Positions 13,280 to 25,471 of a DNA stretch of 64,000 nt are shown in pieces. Source of the stretch: Eopsaltria australis. Taxonomy: Eukaryota; Chordata; Aves; Passeriformes; Petroicidae. The DNA is taken from positions 186,001 through 250,000 of the forward strand of contig JAVTVJ010001332.1 in assembly GCA_034509425.1 (NCBI GenBank), given 5' to 3'. The translations under genes were made by a program, and so were the position numbers. The stretch's first letter is position 1. Each line of letters starts with the position of its first letter. The notes under the pieces are model-generated. The model had not been told where the DNA came from. It made no database searches and saw only the letters and a list, made by a program, of their open reading frames with translations.

Positions 13280-13471
13280 TCTAAACTTAGGGCCCTAAAT
13301 GTCCTTCATTAACTGCAGATGGTGATGATTCAAAGCAATTTATCTTACACTTGAAAAGTGTAAGCAGGACAATATGGTTTGGAAGTTCCCCACCCCTCCC
13401 CTTTTTTTTACCTCTCCTGTCTTTCGGTACTGCAAAAACAGAACAGGTATCTGCTTGGTAATCACTTATGA
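13280..13471. repeat. 192-bp direct repeat, copy 1
   Basis: This segment is repeated at 13,860-14,051, exactly 580 bp downstream and in the same orientation, with a single visible difference (A at 13,371, T at 13,951). Flanks of this copy look like ordinary unique AT-rich DNA, so I take it as the source. It contains a perfect inverted repeat with 9-bp arms (CTTACACTT and AAGTGTAAG, 3-base loop, 13,344-13,364), a C/T-rich tract (13,389-13,420) and, on the minus strand, an 18-base segment bounded by splice-like AG and GT dinucleotides at 13,412-13,429. Confidence 0.95.
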
Positions 13472-13757
13472 CATTCAAGGCTGTAATTTACATATTCTCA
13501 TTCATGTTATATAGTGGCCCAAAATAACAGAGATTTTTGGTGAGATACATTCTCTCAAACACTATTATATCCCATGGATGGAACCTAAATATATTCTCTG
13601 ACATTTACCACACCAACAATTTACAACTCTTTGCTCTTTAGACAATGGTTAGTAAGGCTTTTACCAGAGTTCAGTAATATTAGCAGAAGTTATTTATGAA
13701 AATAATTTCTAAAAATACATTTTACAATTGATTTTGTGATGTCATTACATCTTTTAT
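13472..13757. other. Spacer between repeat copy 1 and the LTR
   Basis: AT-rich unique-looking sequence of 286 bp. It is not repeated after copy 2, so the duplication did not include it. Nothing coding is visible. Confidence 0.6.
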
Positions 13758-15305
13758 TATTGGGTTTGCATGGCAAGGTTTTGGGGAGTGTGGGAAGGCA
13801 GCTATAGGGATGGATTCTATGATTAGTTTCTAGAATCTTCCTATATGGTCCAATAAAGCTCTAAACTTAGGGCCCTAAATGTCCTTCATTAACTGCAGAT
13901 GGTGATGATTCAAAGCAATTTATCTTACACTTGAAAAGTGTAAGCAGGACTATATGGTTTGGAAGTTCCCCACCCCTCCCCTTTTTTTTACCTCTCCTGT
14001 CTTTCGGTACTGCAAAAACAGAACAGGTATCTGCTTGGTAATCACTTATGATGGCCCCATCAGGCCGAGCCAGCTCCGCAGAGCCAGGCACAGAGACTCT
14101 GAGAGCTTCTGCCATCCAGCTCGGACCTGTTCAAACAGCCCGGCAGGGAGCACGGGATTGTCACACTGCCAGAGAGAGAGAGATTAACTCCATCCATGCC
14201 TGGACTAAACTTGCAGACACCCATCCTTCCTTGCACAGAGAGAGGAACGAGTGAGGACATCCACATAAATGCAGCATAGAGACTTTACAGTCAGTGAGGA
14301 AAGCAGAACCGATGCCTAGAGGGAGGTGCATGAGAAGTGCTTCAAGAGTGAAGCTGAAAACTCTTCTGAAGAACCATGGTTGGGGACTGAGCTAATAAAT
14401 TCTCTGTAATATATGAAGATATAGTCTAAAGGGGGATGTGAGGTTCTTATTGCAGCCAATGAACTGAAATACCTGGGTAGAGACAAGTAGGTGTTGAAAA
14501 AGTACAGCCTGATGAGAAACTTGAAGAGAGAGGAGAGGCTGTGACCCAGAGCCCTGGTCCCGGGGAGAATGCTAGAGAACTTGCATTGTCAGGAGAACCT
14601 GTGCTGCTCAGCACAGAAGAAGGGATTTTCTTTGTTGCTGCAATTGAACTGTTCATCCTTAAAACAGGTACCCTGTGGACTGTTCATAACCCACCATAGT
14701 GGCTGTGGGAAGGCTACTGGGGGGGGAGGGATCCACCATTAAGCTGATCTTTCTTCCGGGCAGTGGCTGGTGGTGAGGCAGAAGACCCATAAAAACTGTA
14801 TTTTTCTTACAGAAAATCCATGGTGTAAACAAAAGAGACTTCTCTCCCTGAATGAACTGGAACAAGACCTATTTCAGAGGTGGTAAACTGACTGGGGGTC
14901 GAAGTGTTGTCTTTTGTATGTTGTCAGGGAGAATGAAATGGAGAGGTGGGGGAAGGAGGGGTGATCTGAGGAGTTTGTTCTGGTTTTTCTTGGGTTTTTT
15001 CTTTCCCTTTGTCTTAGGTATATTAATAAAGTTTCTTTATACTTTATAAAGTTTGAACCTGCTTTGCCTACTCCTAATCCTCATCTCACAACAAACATCA
15101 AGTAAATTTGGGTAAGTTTCCTGGCATTTAGCCACAAACCAGAATAGGTGAACTGAAACCACTATAGTTTGTGACATCTCTCCCTGTCCATATCCTGACC
15201 TATGAGCCTTTCATTTTATTTTCTGTTCTGCTGTCCACCTGAGGAGGGGAATGATAGAGCAGCTTTGTTAGGCATCTGGCATTCAGACGGAATCAATCTG
15301 CTACA
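13758..15305 (+). mobile_element. ERVL-like LTR, composite or nested, with internal insertion
   Basis: The left end (from about 13,762, GGGTTTGCATGGCAAGGTTT) has the look of the start of a common avian ERVL-type LTR, and the right end (about 15,180-15,305, with GATAGAGCAGCTTTGTTAGG) that of its 3' end. The same 3' end pattern recurs in the LTR at 52.9 kb. Between them lie the 192-bp repeat copy 2 and then a GC-richer stretch (14,052-15,150) with LTR-like character, including an AATAAA signal near 15,028. Two successive LTR-like 3' ends (about 15,025-15,150 and 15,160-15,305) suggest that one LTR sits inside another, though a single long LTR is possible. No gag, pol or env coding sequence is present, so this is a solo LTR arrangement. 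Clear target-site duplications were not found. Confidence 0.65.
13860..14051. repeat. 192-bp direct repeat, copy 2, inside LTR
   Basis: Near-identical to 13,280-13,471. It interrupts the LTR about 100 bp after the LTR start, between AATAAAGC and TGGCCCCATC. Its 191 of 192 matching bases contrast with the obvious decay of the LTR on both sides, so this copy arose much later than the LTR or was homogenised with copy 1. The 9-bp-arm hairpin (13,924-13,944) and the splice-bounded 18-base segment (13,992-14,009) are retained. Confidence 0.93.
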
Positions 15306-18276
15306 CAATCACATTTCATTTCCACTAGAAATTCATTCACCTAAATCACACTTTCACCCAGAGTAAAAGATCATCTTCCCTCAAAAGGAACTGTTTGACA
15401 CAATCAGTTTCTCTCTTAGCCCATAACTTCAGTTAACAGTGGTTTTTCCCCTGCAAGGCTTCTATAAAAAGCATTTTCTGGCAAGCAACGTTACAAGCAC
15501 ATAAGAGGAGCTAGATTTCTTCGTGGTGCTTTGAGACAACTTTTTATATGACGTTTTGGGCTCTAATTGGAATTGTAGAAACCTGGAAAAACTATATTTC
15601 AGACCACTTAAACAGCTTAAAGTTTCAATTTTTGCAGTTTGGTTGATCAGAGGAGGGTACTGGTGGGTTTATTTTTGTTTGTTTCTTGTTATAAACAATG
15701 ATTTAGGCCACCATTGTGGTGGCCACCATTCTGTAATGGTCACAGAAAAAAGGATAATGGTAAATACATTTTACTTGTGATGGTAGAATTCATACAAAGT
15801 TCATCAATCACAGATTCATTAGATCTGGGAGAGCTTGTTTTCAGAAAGGATATTTTTCAGAGACAACTGAAAGTTTTGTTACTCTTACTATAGTTATACA
15901 TGTAAAAAAAGGAAATGATACTGTTGCGTTGTGTACTTTGTTACAAAATTTATCTAATTGAAAAATTTTTTATTCATTATATTGTATAGACTTAACAACT
16001 GTTTTATTGCTGAACGCAACTTCTATTATTTGTCACTAACACAGCATTGTTTTTTTAAAAGTACACAATGGTTTTACATGATTCACAGTGGTGTATTGTT
16101 TTGAAAATCTGGCATGGTAGTAATCTTACTAAAATAATTTGTGTGAGAGTCTACAGTGGTCTTTATATGAATATCAGTTAGCAGAGGAGGAACTACAGTT
16201 TTTGACTTGCAGAAAAAGGAGCCTAAGTATATTCAGGTTCAGCTGTCTTGCTTTTCTGCATAAAACTGAAACAAGAGCATGAAATGATACAAATTAGGTA
16301 GTTTGTGTTGTTGCTTTTTTGGTTGGTTTCTATTGTTATTTATTTTGCTTTTTTAGTATGGCTACTTGCTTGCACCAACGGTATGTCCCTTATTTTTGAA
16401 GCTTTGAAACGCAGTGTGGAGATCACTGAACTAATAACACCCACCATTTTCTAAATGTCTGCATATCTGGGCACTCACATTGATGATTTCTATTGAGATC
16501 ATTAAAAGAAAATCCAACAATGCAGTGCACTGCATTGTGCAGATATAGCACCTAACTCAATGCTACTTTAACACTGTAAATGGGCACTGAAATATTCTCT
16601 GTGTTCTCTGTTTCTGATTATATTAGCATAATGTTTTTCTGAACCTAGTCCACATCACACTTCGTGATTGCTAGTGGATGTTATGCAGAATTCAATCATC
16701 TGACATCATGGGTTTTATAAAAGTATTCTAAAGAGCTGTATCATCAAAATGGTCAATTAATGTCTTCAAACTTTTCATCTTACCATTGACTAGCACATTC
16801 TCTAGGACAAGAATTGATTTATACTACTTATTCGTAATTACTGATGTCCTATATAGTATGAGAATTCCTTTCAACAACTACTAGGAAGCAGATGTTCCAT
16901 TTCCTGAAGTAAAACTAAATATTTTTACCTTCTTGAGTACAAAAATACAAGAGAAAAAAGAAAGAGATAAGAAATTTTGTTCATATAGAGAGAGATATAA
17001 ACCCCCTACAAACACAAATAAAAAGCCCAATCTCAGGGAAACACCACCCTTTGCAAGAACTTGCCCAGCTGTTAGAATAGTCACGTGGGTCACTGGTGAT
17101 CTCTTACTTACATAGAATATGCCTAGCTCTTGACTTAACTACAGATCCACCAGGGAAAAAAGCCAATCAGTTAGGTAGTGTTGGCACTACTCTGTTTTAT
17201 AATCCAACATATTGGATCAGAAAGAAAATTTACTCATATTAATAACTGTATAAATATTAAGAACACCAGAAATCTGAATCTATGTTCCCTGGGAAGGGAG
17301 GACTGTAAAAACCCTAGTGTACAACATCAAGATCCACAGCATGAAGATCCAGGGATTTATACAAGTGAAAAAATGGTCTCCTGTCTTCTCTCACAGGATC
17401 AACAGAAGCCTGCTGGTATTTCAGCTTGAGAACTATCAGACTTCATGACTTCAAATGCATTTAGCCAATCAAAAGTTCTGAACATTAATATGAACAAACT
17501 GTATCTCTGTACTTCAGCTGTACTGTTGCTACACATTTTGAGGTGAAAATTCCTGGATTCACAGGACTGCAGATCCATCAGTGTTTACCATCCCTACTGC
17601 TCTGATACTTTTTGCTTTGCATCCCACACCCTCTGTCCTGCTTACCTGCAAAAGAAAATATATCATGACATGTTTTCCTGCATATATGCAGAAATTATAG
17701 TAAATGTTGGAGAGATGTGCAGAAAGAAGATATGGAAAAGAAGTAGAATGGTATTTACAAATATAATTGCAGTATAATCCACTTGTAAAAATGCAGATTA
17801 GTTGACAGAAATTTAATAAATTCCTTCTGCTCATTTATGATAGTCAAAGACACTGCATCAGTGTGTAATTCAAAGGAACTGGATAATTTCATATTATGCT
17901 GAGGAAAACTGACTTGGCATAGTTGACTTACTGACACCAGCTATCCTCCTGCTGTCACTTTTAATTCTCTATAAACAATTTTCTCTAACATCCCCTACTG
18001 CCAGAGACAATTCACACTCTGTGAATGATGGGGATCAAACAGTATGCATTTTCTCATATAATACCTGAAAACCCGAAGGATTAAACCAATTGAGCAAAAT
18101 GACAATTTGAATTTGGGTTTCTAATAAAAAGATTGATCTCCAATTATAATATAACCTATAAAGTATAGCCACATTTCTATGAAATAACAATATATGAATA
18201 CCTTACTGTTTTCCCAGGTTAAACATATTCAGATTTTACTTGCATGTCTTCCTTGCGGAGAAGATATACTATATTT
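15306..18276. other. Unique AT-rich non-coding DNA
   Basis: No gene or recognised repeat. A perfect inverted repeat, GGCCACCATTGTGGTGGCC, lies at 15,706-15,724, and its left arm plus two bases recurs at 15,721. A splice-like motif on the minus strand at 17,641-17,660 is treated separately. Open frames of up to 91 codons have no domain. Confidence 0.6.
17589..17663 (-). other. Candidate recursive splice site with adjoining exon-like segment
   Basis: On the minus strand a pyrimidine-rich stretch runs straight into a joined 3' and 5' splice site: TTTTCTTTTGCAG then GTAAGC, with the junction between 17,646 and 17,645. This is the form of a recursive splice (ratchet) site, known in very long introns of flies and of vertebrate neuronal genes. 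A further possible donor (GTAAAC) follows 57 bases later, with the exon-like segment ending at 17,589, as expected for the optional exon that accompanies vertebrate recursive sites. CAGGTAAG is expected about twice by chance in a window of this size on both strands, so the call rests on the pyrimidine tract and stays tentative. Confidence 0.25.
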
Positions 18277-18315
18277 TTATATATATATATATACTATATA
18301 TATATATATACATAT
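18277..18315. repeat. TA dinucleotide microsatellite
   Basis: Two runs of alternating T and A, separated by CTA, followed by a less regular ACATATATGAA end. It is the only simple repeat for several kilobases. It makes the 65-codon frame over it, rich in isoleucine and tyrosine, an artefact. Confidence 0.85.
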
Positions 18316-19805
18316 ATGAATAAACTGCTTCTTCTCGAAATATTTTGTGGCATTCACCCTATATTTTTCTTTTTCTTATCATTAAAATTATATAACCTTA
18401 TTATGGCAATCATGTTTTTCAAAAAAACAATATATTGTTAAATTCATTTTATACATGAGGTAAAGCCCAAAAAAGCAAACCAGCCTGCTAGTGAAAAATA
18501 CACTATGTTTTCTTAATAGGGTTTATAGATAATAGCAACTCATAACCTCATTCTCCATCCTAATTTTTCAGTTTTACATCACAGTGAACTTTTTCATATA
18601 AATGGATTTGTACAGAATGGACATACGCATAAAGATGAGCAATCAAAACAAAGTGTACCATAGTGGGTATTTATAACTTTAGAGAGAAAGAGAAAATCAG
18701 AGAGAAATTTTAAAATATATAAAATAATCATCCAAGTTTTACAATTGGGCATTTTATCTGTCTGAACCTGATTCCTTCAAGTGAAAATATGAAATCTGTA
18801 AGAAATTATGGAGACAAATCACTTACAAACATTACTAGTCTTTCTGTTACAATACATGTATTTTACATATCCCTGTAACTACCTATAAGAACTGAAAAAG
18901 GCAGCCCATACATACAAACTCACTCACACAAAAGCAGCAATGTTAAAAATCAACTGTAACTGAATATTTAGTGTGCTTGTTTCAGACACTGTTCAACTCA
19001 CAACAGGGGCATAGTTCTTAGGCAGAGGATATAGGCTGGATAAGTGAAGGGGACCCTCAGGAAACAGTTCTAATAGGATTAACAGCTGTTCTTAAGGTAC
19101 AAATTGGGACTCTCCCAGCACATACTCTACAAATTTTCAGCTTACTTGATGATATCTCTGAAATGGGGTAATATTGTCACTAAAAGAAAGGAGGGACTTC
19201 AAATATCTTTTCATATTGTCATGTGTTAATTTGTATCAGAAACACTGTTCTGACCTGCATATTGACTGAGATATTTGTTTGCCTAAAGAAAAGTTTAAGG
19301 GGACACAGTCTCAAAAGACTGTGTGTTTCTCTTTAGCAGCAGTTGCAAATTACAGCTGTAGCCCTAAACAGAATGATCCCCTAAAATAACCAGTCTCTTG
19401 TTTTCATGACATACTTGTGATAAATTCTCAGAAAATGCCAAAGACATAATTATAAATGAGAAACTGTGAGCAAAAAGCAGTGTCTGAAACTGAGTTTCTT
19501 ATAGCAAAATACTCCACACAGGCTGGAACCTGTCAATAATAGACCTTACTAATACTAGGAGAGAGCTGAACTGAATTGATTTCAGTAAAATTAGTTACTT
19601 TAATGCAGCATGGATCTGAAATGTGCTGTGTTAAAAGTGATAAAAGTCATACTGACATACGGAGGAATTTCAATGCCTTTGGTCCACCCTATATTTTGAT
19701 GTCTGGGAGTTTAGCCAAATATAAGTTTGTGACAGCTGCCAAATCAGAGGGAAAATATCACAATCAAACCTATATAATTTCAATAGTACCTGTCTTTGGT
19801 CAAGT
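18316..19805. other. Unique AT-rich non-coding DNA
   Basis: I see no gene, repeat or RNA. A 94-codon frame at 19,576-19,860 runs into the CR1 tail and is taken as chance. Confidence 0.65.
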
Positions 19806-19945
19806 CAAGATTACCCATCCCATCCCTGGAACTGGTTGGATGGGACCTTGGGCAACCTAATCTAGTGGATGGCATCCATGCCTAGGTCAAGGGTGGGTTG
19901 GAACCAGGTGATTTTTAAGGCCCTGTTCAACACATTCTACGAACT
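19806..19945 (+). mobile_element. CR1 LINE 3' UTR tail fragment
   Basis: A short piece of CR1 3' UTR. The order of GGTTGGATGGGACCTTGGGC, CAACCTAATCTAGTGG, a purine-rich link, GGGTTGGAACCAGGTGA and a final AAGGCCC then CATTCTACGA is the order seen at the end of the copy at 27.6 kb. Everything upstream has been lost by 5' truncation, as is usual for CR1. The copy is diverged and old. Confidence 0.75.
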
Positions 19946-22717
19946 ACTGCAATCAATTTAAGGGCTAAGAGCTTGTTGTCCTGAAGCAGAAGCTATTAAC
20001 TGGATTGAAAACAGGAGCTGTTCTAGATAATTTTCATTTGATTCTGATCTTCCAACACAGTATGTTGCACTGTGTTTATGGATTTTTTGTCTGCCTATCT
20101 GTTACCTATCTAATTTATGTATGTGGATGTTGTAGAAGTGTAAATATGACATCTCTTATTTAGGTATTTATATTCAATTATAAGACTGTATTGTACTTTG
20201 TTTTGTTTCTCTCAATAAGTGCAAAAGATAAAGGGGTACTAGGAAGGTTGTTGGCACTTTACACATCTGAAAAACTCAACAAATACTATTCCACTTTAGA
20301 CATATTATGTTGATGTCTATTTTTGTGTTCCACTTCCCCCATACCTCTTCTTCATGACATTTTAGCATTCAGGATCTTCCTGTTAAAGAGATTTTTTCCC
20401 TCTTGGCTTATAAATTGTCTGAGTCTCTTTTCCTAAACTCGTAGTGTATTCTGATGTTGATTCACCTTTCAATAAATATTACCTGATCACTAATATGAAA
20501 GATATAAAAATCTTCTCATGATAGTTCACATGGTAACTTTGTACATATTTCTAAGTATTTACCACCTCAGATCAACCCAGAAAAAGAATATAATCTTAAT
20601 TTTTTGCTCCAATTTTCAGAAGGAGATGTGCTCTAACACTAGTATGGAAGTAGATTAGTGACTTCCATAAAGAGTAAGATTGCCTTTTATATTATGCACT
20701 TACAAAGCGAAGAACCAGCTAGGCTTAACTTAGCTTAACTTACTGCATATTTTTAACTTTCCCTATTTAATATGATTTAATATGATGGATATCATATTTT
20801 TATTATGATATGAGAAAAAGTCAAACACCTCAAATATTTCCAAATTTCTTTTTGATTCTTTTTTATTCTTAAAACAGAGCAATTTTTATACATCCGTAAA
20901 ATTTTACTTTCAAACAAATCTTTCAAGACAAGTGACCTTGATCAATGCAGGAACATCAAAAGGAAATGCAAATGATACCAGTGGGTCACTTGTGGCCATG
21001 GGGGTTGGAAGCACTCAAGAGCTGACTTGTTTTTTTTTTATCTAGGGTAGTTCCTTCATGGGGAGGATGTGGAGGAGAGATAGTCAAAGCTTGCTTGTCC
21101 CCTGACTGTTAACCCTTGCTGTTCTTCCTTGTTGGAACCAGTTATACTAAAACAGGCAACTGGGAGCATAACAGATGTGACTACAAAGACCTGGAAGAAG
21201 TAACCAGGATCCTGGGATCCAGGTGGTATTATCCTGAATCCTGCAGGTGACAGAAAACAGTACAAAAGAAAGGTACACAGTAAGAAATACGGTAAACACA
21301 TTTCCAGCTTAAAAATCTGTAGTTCAAAATAATATTTGAAAGTTCAGGACATTTAATTTTTATGTAATAATGATGGGTGACCACAAATAAATTACAGAAG
21401 ATGACTCTCTGATGAAGAACAGTATGTTTCCTATGGTTAATGTGAATTCTCATGGAAAAAGCAGTAAACAAATTGAAAGATATATTTCTTGAAAAACAGT
21501 CCATTAAAAACATTAGATAAAACCACCATCGGAAATCTAGATAATACTACACAGGAAAAATAATATATATTAGATTTAATTTTATATGGTTTTGTTTTGA
21601 AAGAAGACAAACTGATTGATGTTGGTATTTCAAGCTGTTAGCTTTGGTTTTACATCCTGAAGACAAGAATCCAACAAGAATCTTAGAGGCCCATAATTGA
21701 AAATAAATTCTTGTTTGAGAGGATTAATTTTAACTGGTTTCCAATTTCTTTGTTGTTTGGAGTAAACAAATATTATTCATCACCTTTTTCATTTGTTAAA
21801 ATTGCTGTGAATTTAGCTTTTGTCAATTTGCAAATCTAGAACTCCTTTAAGTGAGATAGGAGGTTTATCTTATGACATCACAAAGATGCCTATGATAACA
21901 TGTATTATAGTTTGCATTAAGTAGAAAATTGAAGTATGAGCAGCACTTCCAGAATGGGCTTAAGGTTATTTTCTTTACAGTACTTTATTACAACGCAGAA
22001 TTCCCACACTTTTATGAAAATTGACTAATTATTATGATTTGTTTTCCCTTCCCAGGAACAATCATACTAAATCTGGTAAAAAGGCTGGATATAAAGCAGC
22101 CTTTTTTCCCCGTAGATCCTTTGCTTCCTTCCCTTATAAATGATCTAGAACTGCAGTATTGGACAGGGGTTTGTATTGGGTCATGGTGGGATTATCTACA
22201 TAAAATAGTCTTTTCCATAAAGCTGCATATAATCTTCTTTTATTTTTCCACAGACAGCCTGTTAAGCAGACTGGTGCATGAACCTGGTACTGGCAGAGGC
22301 TGACAGATCTGTATCACCATGGTGGAGCTGGTAAAACATGCCTCAAGGAGCAATAGAAAAGAGATTGTGAGACATTGCAACACTGTAAAAAATCTCAGAA
22401 AATTAGTTAAAAATATCTAAATAGCATCCTGTTTTATACTTGCAATGTGGTGCCAAGGGACAGCCATTTAGAAGGGTTTTGTCTGATATTTTATGTTATT
22501 TTAACAGTATTCAATTAAGCAGGGAAGTTAGACATACCAATAAATTACTGCAGGAGCTTGATGACTATTGAGGAATTCACTCAGAGATTGAAATGATTGA
22601 AGAGATGAGGATGTTCTGACACTGCAGATAGTAGAGAAGTTAAGGACAAAAAGCCCACAAAATGGAGAGGTCGTGTTGAACATTGCATTCCTTCACAAAC
22701 AACAAACTATTGAGGGA

Positions 22718-22741
22718 AAGGAGAGGAGGAGGAGGAGGAGA
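22718..22741 (+). repeat. GGA-rich purine tract
   Basis: Short purine run made of AGG/GGA units (GAGGAGGAGGAGGAG core). It is too short to suggest more than slippage. Confidence 0.7.
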
Positions 22742-25397
22742 GTAATGGCCTTCAGTTTTTTCCCTATTGAAGAAGTACAAATGTGCCAACTCCCAATAGT
22801 GAAGACAATCAATTTCACTAGCTTATGCATGAAACTCTTCGACAGAACTTTCAAAGCAATATCAAAGTGTTTTCCCACTAGGTAGAAAACATATCTAGAT
22901 ATACCCACAGAAATGTCCAGAATAACAAAATCAAGCAAAATGGATGATAACCCTTACTGTACCAATTGGATAGATACTTAAAAGGAAGGTATGTAATTAA
23001 TTAAATTATTTTAACCTTTCAATGTGGTTCTGGCTGGAAAAGCAAATCACCGATTTTGAAACACTCAATTTATTCCCATCCTGACAGTCTTGGTTCAGCT
23101 ACATAGATTGTGTCTATGAATTTTCTCATAGGAACATTACTAATATCTTTATGGCTGCTATAGCACCATTCCTGTTTGAACCAACTCTAAGATATCACAG
23201 TTTTGTTGAGACTTTTTCAGTTTCCAAAGCATAGGAAGGATGCTTCTCTTCATGAACATGATCATTAGCAAAAATGATCTAAAAGCTATTCTAAGAAGTA
23301 TTCCCTTTCTTTATATTCCTTTACAAGTCCATGGTTTGTAATAGTAAAGACTTTAATAGTGTTCCTTTTTGTAATGAGCATCTGGGGCTCAGATAATCCT
23401 ATCAATGAAGTCTCCAGGTTATTTTAGAATTTTTAAACACTTGGGTCCATTTATCAGGTACAACATCTGCTTGAACTTCCCACATACAACAATTAAACTA
23501 GTTTCAGTTTTACACAACTGAAGGCACTGTTTTGATCTCCTTTTCATTTCCCAGCTAGCTGTATTTCCTTTGAAGCTGATGACTGAGCTACAAATACACA
23601 GCTGGTCTTTGTTCCCTATTTCTCAATATATGCAGATTAGCTGGAACTAATAACTATAGTTTGGCAAGGCTTCTGGTCTACTGCTGGATGTTGGGAGATC
23701 ATGTACAAATTGGCCAAATGCTCAAATTTCACACCAGAAAATCTTTTAGTCCAAGGAACCCCGCAGTGCATAGCTGTAATCACTACCACTCTAATTTTCT
23801 CAGTCTTCTGTAGCTGCAAACCTAAAGTAAATTGATGGTTCTATTATGCTGGCCAGTATAAGGATGTGAAGTATAAAGATTGGTACCTGGGCATTTGTTT
23901 TCTTGCTTTCAAGTTATTTATGCTTTTATTAAAAACTGATGAACATCAGCATATAAAAGAATGATACATTGTATAGGCATGAATAATGCATGATGTATGA
24001 CTTCAGTTAATTTCATTTGAAAATTAATGCTTTTAACTTCTTATACTGAGAAAAGTAAAAATTTATTATTAATATTATATTTCTTACACTTGCAGTAAAT
24101 CATATAGTCAAATATTTTTCACATTGAGAATTGTATGAAATAACTTCTTGAAACTCTCTAGGCAGATGTCACCATCCACTCCCACTGAAACCGAACGGTT
24201 TCCCATCAGTTTGTATGGAATCAGTTTGAGAAAAGTAAGTTGCTTATCTATATTATACAGCTTTCACTGGTCTAACTAGAAGCATTCTTCAAAAAAGATC
24301 TATTTCCATTGACTAGTTTGTGTATATCAAATAAATTCAAACATTTTATCCCTTTCCACAGTTTACTTAAGCTTTGCATATTGAGTTTTATTCAAAACAC
24401 ATTATTTTAGCTTATATAGTAACAGACAAAAATGATATGTGTGTCCAAGGCAGTGATACGTTTTGAATATGAGCATGAAGGTTCTCAACTTCATACTGCA
24501 TTAAAACTTACATATGAATTGTGTTCTTCACCACAATTAATTCAATTAGATGCTGACAGCTGGGCATTTATATTTTCATGTGAAGCCTTGAACATCTATC
24601 CATTCATGAAAATTGACAAGAAGGAAAAAAAATTCCTCTTTTTTCATCCCAAATCAAATTGCTTCCAGCCTCCTATAACAAAAAGATTTGCAAACAATCA
24701 CTTTTCTAAGTAAACCCAATGGGCAGCTACAACTGGGGAAAAGCTAATGCCTACAGAATAGAAAAAAAACCAACCTGAACTTTTGCACTTAAGAATCTGA
24801 CATTGCTGCAATTTGTCAAAAACACGTTTTCTGTCTAAAGAGGAAATAAATCACAACTACAAAGGATAAAAATTAAAAACAAAATTCCTGTTAAATACTA
24901 GAATAAAATTTATATTCAAACTCAAGTCCTGTGATCTCTCAGTGTGGTACTATTTAACTATATGGTAGCTTTAATGTGCCAGAAACTTTTATTCCTTTTG
25001 AGGTAGCAATTAATCAAAAAAAATGTTGTCATATGTAAAAGAAAACCTGAATAGGAATTTTCTTCAAATAAAACAAAACTTTTATAAAGGAAGCCCCAGA
25101 CAAGGGTAAGAAAAATAGTCAGCATCACCTAAGTCTATTAAAACAATATGAATACCTGCCTTCTATGAAGAAGGCCACAGATTTACACTTCTTCATGTCG
25201 ATAAGAATCTACAGTGAACTGTGAAGCTGTTTTGGCTAAGGTGAGCTAAACTACTGCTCTGGAGAAATTATAAATCAACTGTGTCCACATTTTTGTATAA
25301 GCAGGGGATGCAAAGTTGTTTTGGCAGCACCTGTTCATTCCACAGAACTCTTATTTCTAAGCGATATTCGTGGGCTGAATAATCCTGATTATTTTGG

Positions 25398-25471
25398 TTT
25401 CTTTTTTCTTCTGTTTTTGTTTTTTTTTTTTGTTTGTTTTTTTGCTTGTTTGTTTGTTTGTTTTGGGTTTT
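25398..25471 (+). repeat. G/T-rich low-complexity tract (TTTG units)
   Basis: About 75 bases made almost only of T and G, with four TTTG units in a row near the right end and a long T run in the middle. The minus-strand open frame across it (81 codons, rich in Lys, Gln and Thr) exists only because the tract contains no stop triplets. It is one of several tracts of this type in the window. Confidence 0.85.

Noticed and set aside
13867..14115. Minus-strand frame shared with 13,287-13,478, looking like a duplicated small gene
   Set aside because: The shared protein is only the translation of the 192-bp duplicated DNA. The start codons differ and lie outside the repeat.
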